A stretch of 64,000 nucleotides of DNA, from positions 5,284,626 through 5,348,625 of the forward strand of contig NZ_JAUSZJ010000002.1 in NCBI RefSeq assembly GCF_030817475.1, given 5' to 3'. Positions within the stretch are counted from its first letter, which is position 1. Each line of letters opens with the position of its first letter. Shown piece by piece: positions 62,591 to 64,000 of the stretch. Made by a program: the position numbers and the translations under genes. Below the pieces are notes generated by a model that searched no databases, was not told the origin of the DNA, and saw only the letters and a program-made list of their open reading frames with translations. The DNA comes from Streptomyces sp. V2I9 (GTDB lineage: Bacteria; Actinomycetota; Actinomycetes; Streptomycetales; Streptomycetaceae).

Positions 62591-62653
62591 CACCCCGGAC
62601 GCCCCCGCCCGCGCCCCCGCCCGGACAGCGGGTGCGGGAGGGGCGCGAAAGAC

Positions 62654-62692
62654 GGACGGCCCGAACCCGCTGTGCGGGGGTTCGGGCCGTCC
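62654..62692 (+). terminator. Hairpin after the aldehyde dehydrogenase gene
   Basis: A 15-bp perfect stem GGACGGCCCGAACCC / GGGTTCGGGCCGTCC with a 9-nt loop, 63 nt after the stop, in the 254-bp region before the acyl-CoA dehydrogenase gene. That region holds no other gene. Confidence 0.85.
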
Positions 62693-62844
62693 GCGTATCC
62701 GAGCGCGGACCCTTGTGCGGGTGCCGAACCGCGCGTACACGGGTTACATACGGACCAGGAGCAGCCCACCAGCAGCAGCGACGAGAAGTCCGTGCGCCCG
62801 GGCGTCCCTCCGCCCCGGCGGCGCGCGGCGAGGCGAGGTCCCCC

Positions 62845-64000
62845 ATGTCCGCACCCCACAACACGCCTCAGGTCCCCAAGGCGCCCAAGGTCACCGAGCG
62901 CGAAGCGCGCCGCGTCGCCGAGGCCGCGCGCGAGCAGGACTGGCGCAAGCCCAGCTTCGCCAAGGAGCTGTTCCTCGGGCGGTTCCGGCTCGACCTGATC
63001 CACCCGCACCCCCTGCCGCCGCCCGACGACATCCGGCGCGGCGAGGAGTTCCTGGCCAGGCTGCGCGCCTTCTGCGAGACGCACGTCGACGGCGCGCGGA
63101 TCGAGCGCGAGGCGCGGATCCCCGACGAGGTGATCGACGGGCTCAAGCGGCTCGGCGCGCTCGGGATGAAGATCGAGACCAGGTACGGCGGCCTCGGCCT
63201 CACCCAGGTGTACTACAACAAGGCGCTCGCCCTGGCCGGCTCCGCCAGCCCCGCGATCGGCGCGCTGCTCTCCGCGCATCAGTCGATCGGCGTACCGCAG
63301 CCCCTGAAGATCTTCGGCACCCGTGAGCAGAAGGACGTCTACCTGCCCCGGCTGGCCACCACCGACATCTCCGCCTTCCTGCTGACCGAACCGGACGTCG
63401 GCTCCGACCCGGCCCGCCTCGCCACCACCGCGATGCCCGACGGGCCGGACTACGTCCTGGACGGGGTGAAGCTCTGGACCACCAACGGCGTCGTCGCCGA
63501 CCTCCTGGTCGTCATGGCCCGCGTCCCCGCCTCGGAGGGCCACCCCGGCGGGATCACCGCGTTCGTCGTCGAGGCCGACGCCCCCGGCGTCACCGTGGAG
63601 CACCGCAACGCCTTCATGGGGCTGCGCGGCATCGAGAACGGCGTCACCCGCTTCCACGGCGTCCGGGTGTCCGCCGCCTGCCGGATCGGGCCCGAGGGTG
63701 CCGGGCTCAAGATCGCCCTGACCACCCTCAACACCGGCCGCCTCTCGCTGCCCGCGATGTGCGTGGGCGTCGGCAAGTGGTCGCTGAAGATCGCCCGCGA
63801 ATGGTCCGGCGTACGCGAGCAGTGGGGCAGACCCGTCGCGCGGCACGAGGCGGTCGGCTCGAAGATCTCGTTCATCGCGGCCACCACGTTCGCCCTGGAG
63901 GCCGTCGTCGACCTCTCCTCGCAGATGGCGGACGAGGACCGCAACGACATCCGCATCGAGGCCGCCCTCGCCAAGCTGTACGGCTCCGAGATGGGCTGGC
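62845..64000 (+). CDS. Acyl-CoA dehydrogenase, 3' end outside the window
   Basis: The first 385 codons of an acyl-CoA dehydrogenase, cut by the right edge. The N-terminal helical domain includes IEREARIPDEVIDGLKRLGALGMKIETRYGG; the catalytic-loop part shows FLLTEPDVGSDPARL, followed by VLDGVKLWTTNGVVADLLVV and FHGVRV in the beta-barrel middle domain, then the start of the C-terminal domain WGRPVARHEAVG. It uses FAD to oxidise acyl-CoA esters. ATG at 62845, with GAGG at a 6-nt distance. Confidence 0.92.
   Translation, partial: MSAPHNTPQVPKAPKVTEREARRVAEAAREQDWRKPSFAKELFLGRFRLDLIHPHPLPPPDDIRRGEEFLARLRAFCETHVDGARIEREARIPDEVIDGLKRLGALGMKIETRYGGLGLTQVYYNKALALAGSASPAIGALLSAHQSIGVPQPLKIFGTREQKDVYLPRLATTDISAFLLTEPDVGSDPARLATTAMPDGPDYVLDGVKLWTTNGVVADLLVVMARVPASEGHPGGITAFVVEADAPGVTVEHRNAFMGLRGIENGVTRFHGVRVSAACRIGPEGAGLKIALTTLNTGRLSLPAMCVGVGKWSLKIAREWSGVREQWGRPVARHEAVGSKISFIAATTFALEAVVDLSSQMADEDRNDIRIEAALAKLYGSEMGW

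Overview
The window is about 64 kb of very GC-rich chromosome with GTG starts, tightly packed genes and strong third-position G/C bias. The whiG sporulation sigma factor, a four-member type I signal peptidase cluster, an S-adenosyl methyltransferase of the PF04672 type and PucR/TetR/Lrp regulators all point to a Streptomyces. From memory, the gene order resembles the S. coelicolor core region running from glnD through ffh, rpsP-trmD-rplS, whiG, rpsB-tsf-pyrH-frr to a polyamine/GABA locus. No tRNA, rRNA, CRISPR array, prophage or insertion sequence was seen.

Left part (1-25 kb) is mainly housekeeping: the 3' end of glnD, ffh, a methyltransferase, a predicted SprT-like zinc protein, the rpsP-khpA-rimM-trmD-rplS translation block, four consecutive signal peptidases (sipWXYZ type) running into a Nudix gene and DUF2469, then yraN-yifB-dprA, whiG, a TetR regulator, a secreted LytM/M23-like protein facing it, and rpsB, tsf, pyrH, frr, cdsA and rlmN. 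Hairpins separate several of these units, notably rpsB/tsf and tsf/pyrH.

Middle (25-32 kb): a TPP riboswitch with a downstream hairpin precedes a thiamine ABC importer (thiB-thiP-thiQ). Beyond a small SRPBCC gene and convergent hairpins lies a minus-strand two-gene ABC system whose ATPase has a degenerate signature motif.

32-54.5 kb is a distributed polyamine/GABA catabolism region: class III aminotransferase, Lrp regulator, two gamma-aminobutyraldehyde-type dehydrogenases, two spermidine/putrescine-type binding proteins, one ATPase and two permeases, a PuuB-like FAD oxidoreductase and, further on, gabT. Embedded between these are a methyltransferase, a glycerophosphodiesterase, an Add-family deaminase that may act on aminodeoxyfutalosine in menaquinone synthesis, a DUF4190 membrane protein and a NADAR protein. 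A secreted GH18 chitinase with a DasR-type operator in its promoter and a PAP2 phosphatase sit just before gabT.

Right part (54.5-64 kb): an orphan membrane ATPase resembling type IV coupling proteins, a PucR regulator, a TetR regulator with matching palindromic operators before itself and before a downstream MFS exporter, an aldehyde dehydrogenase, and an acyl-CoA dehydrogenase cut by the window end.

No clearly new multi-gene system was found. The best leads are the TetR-MFS operator pair, the conserved-looking SprT-like protein with a zinc ribbon, the orphan coupling-protein-like ATPase, the ABC ATPase with no LSGGQ, and the long sipX-sipY reading-frame overlap.
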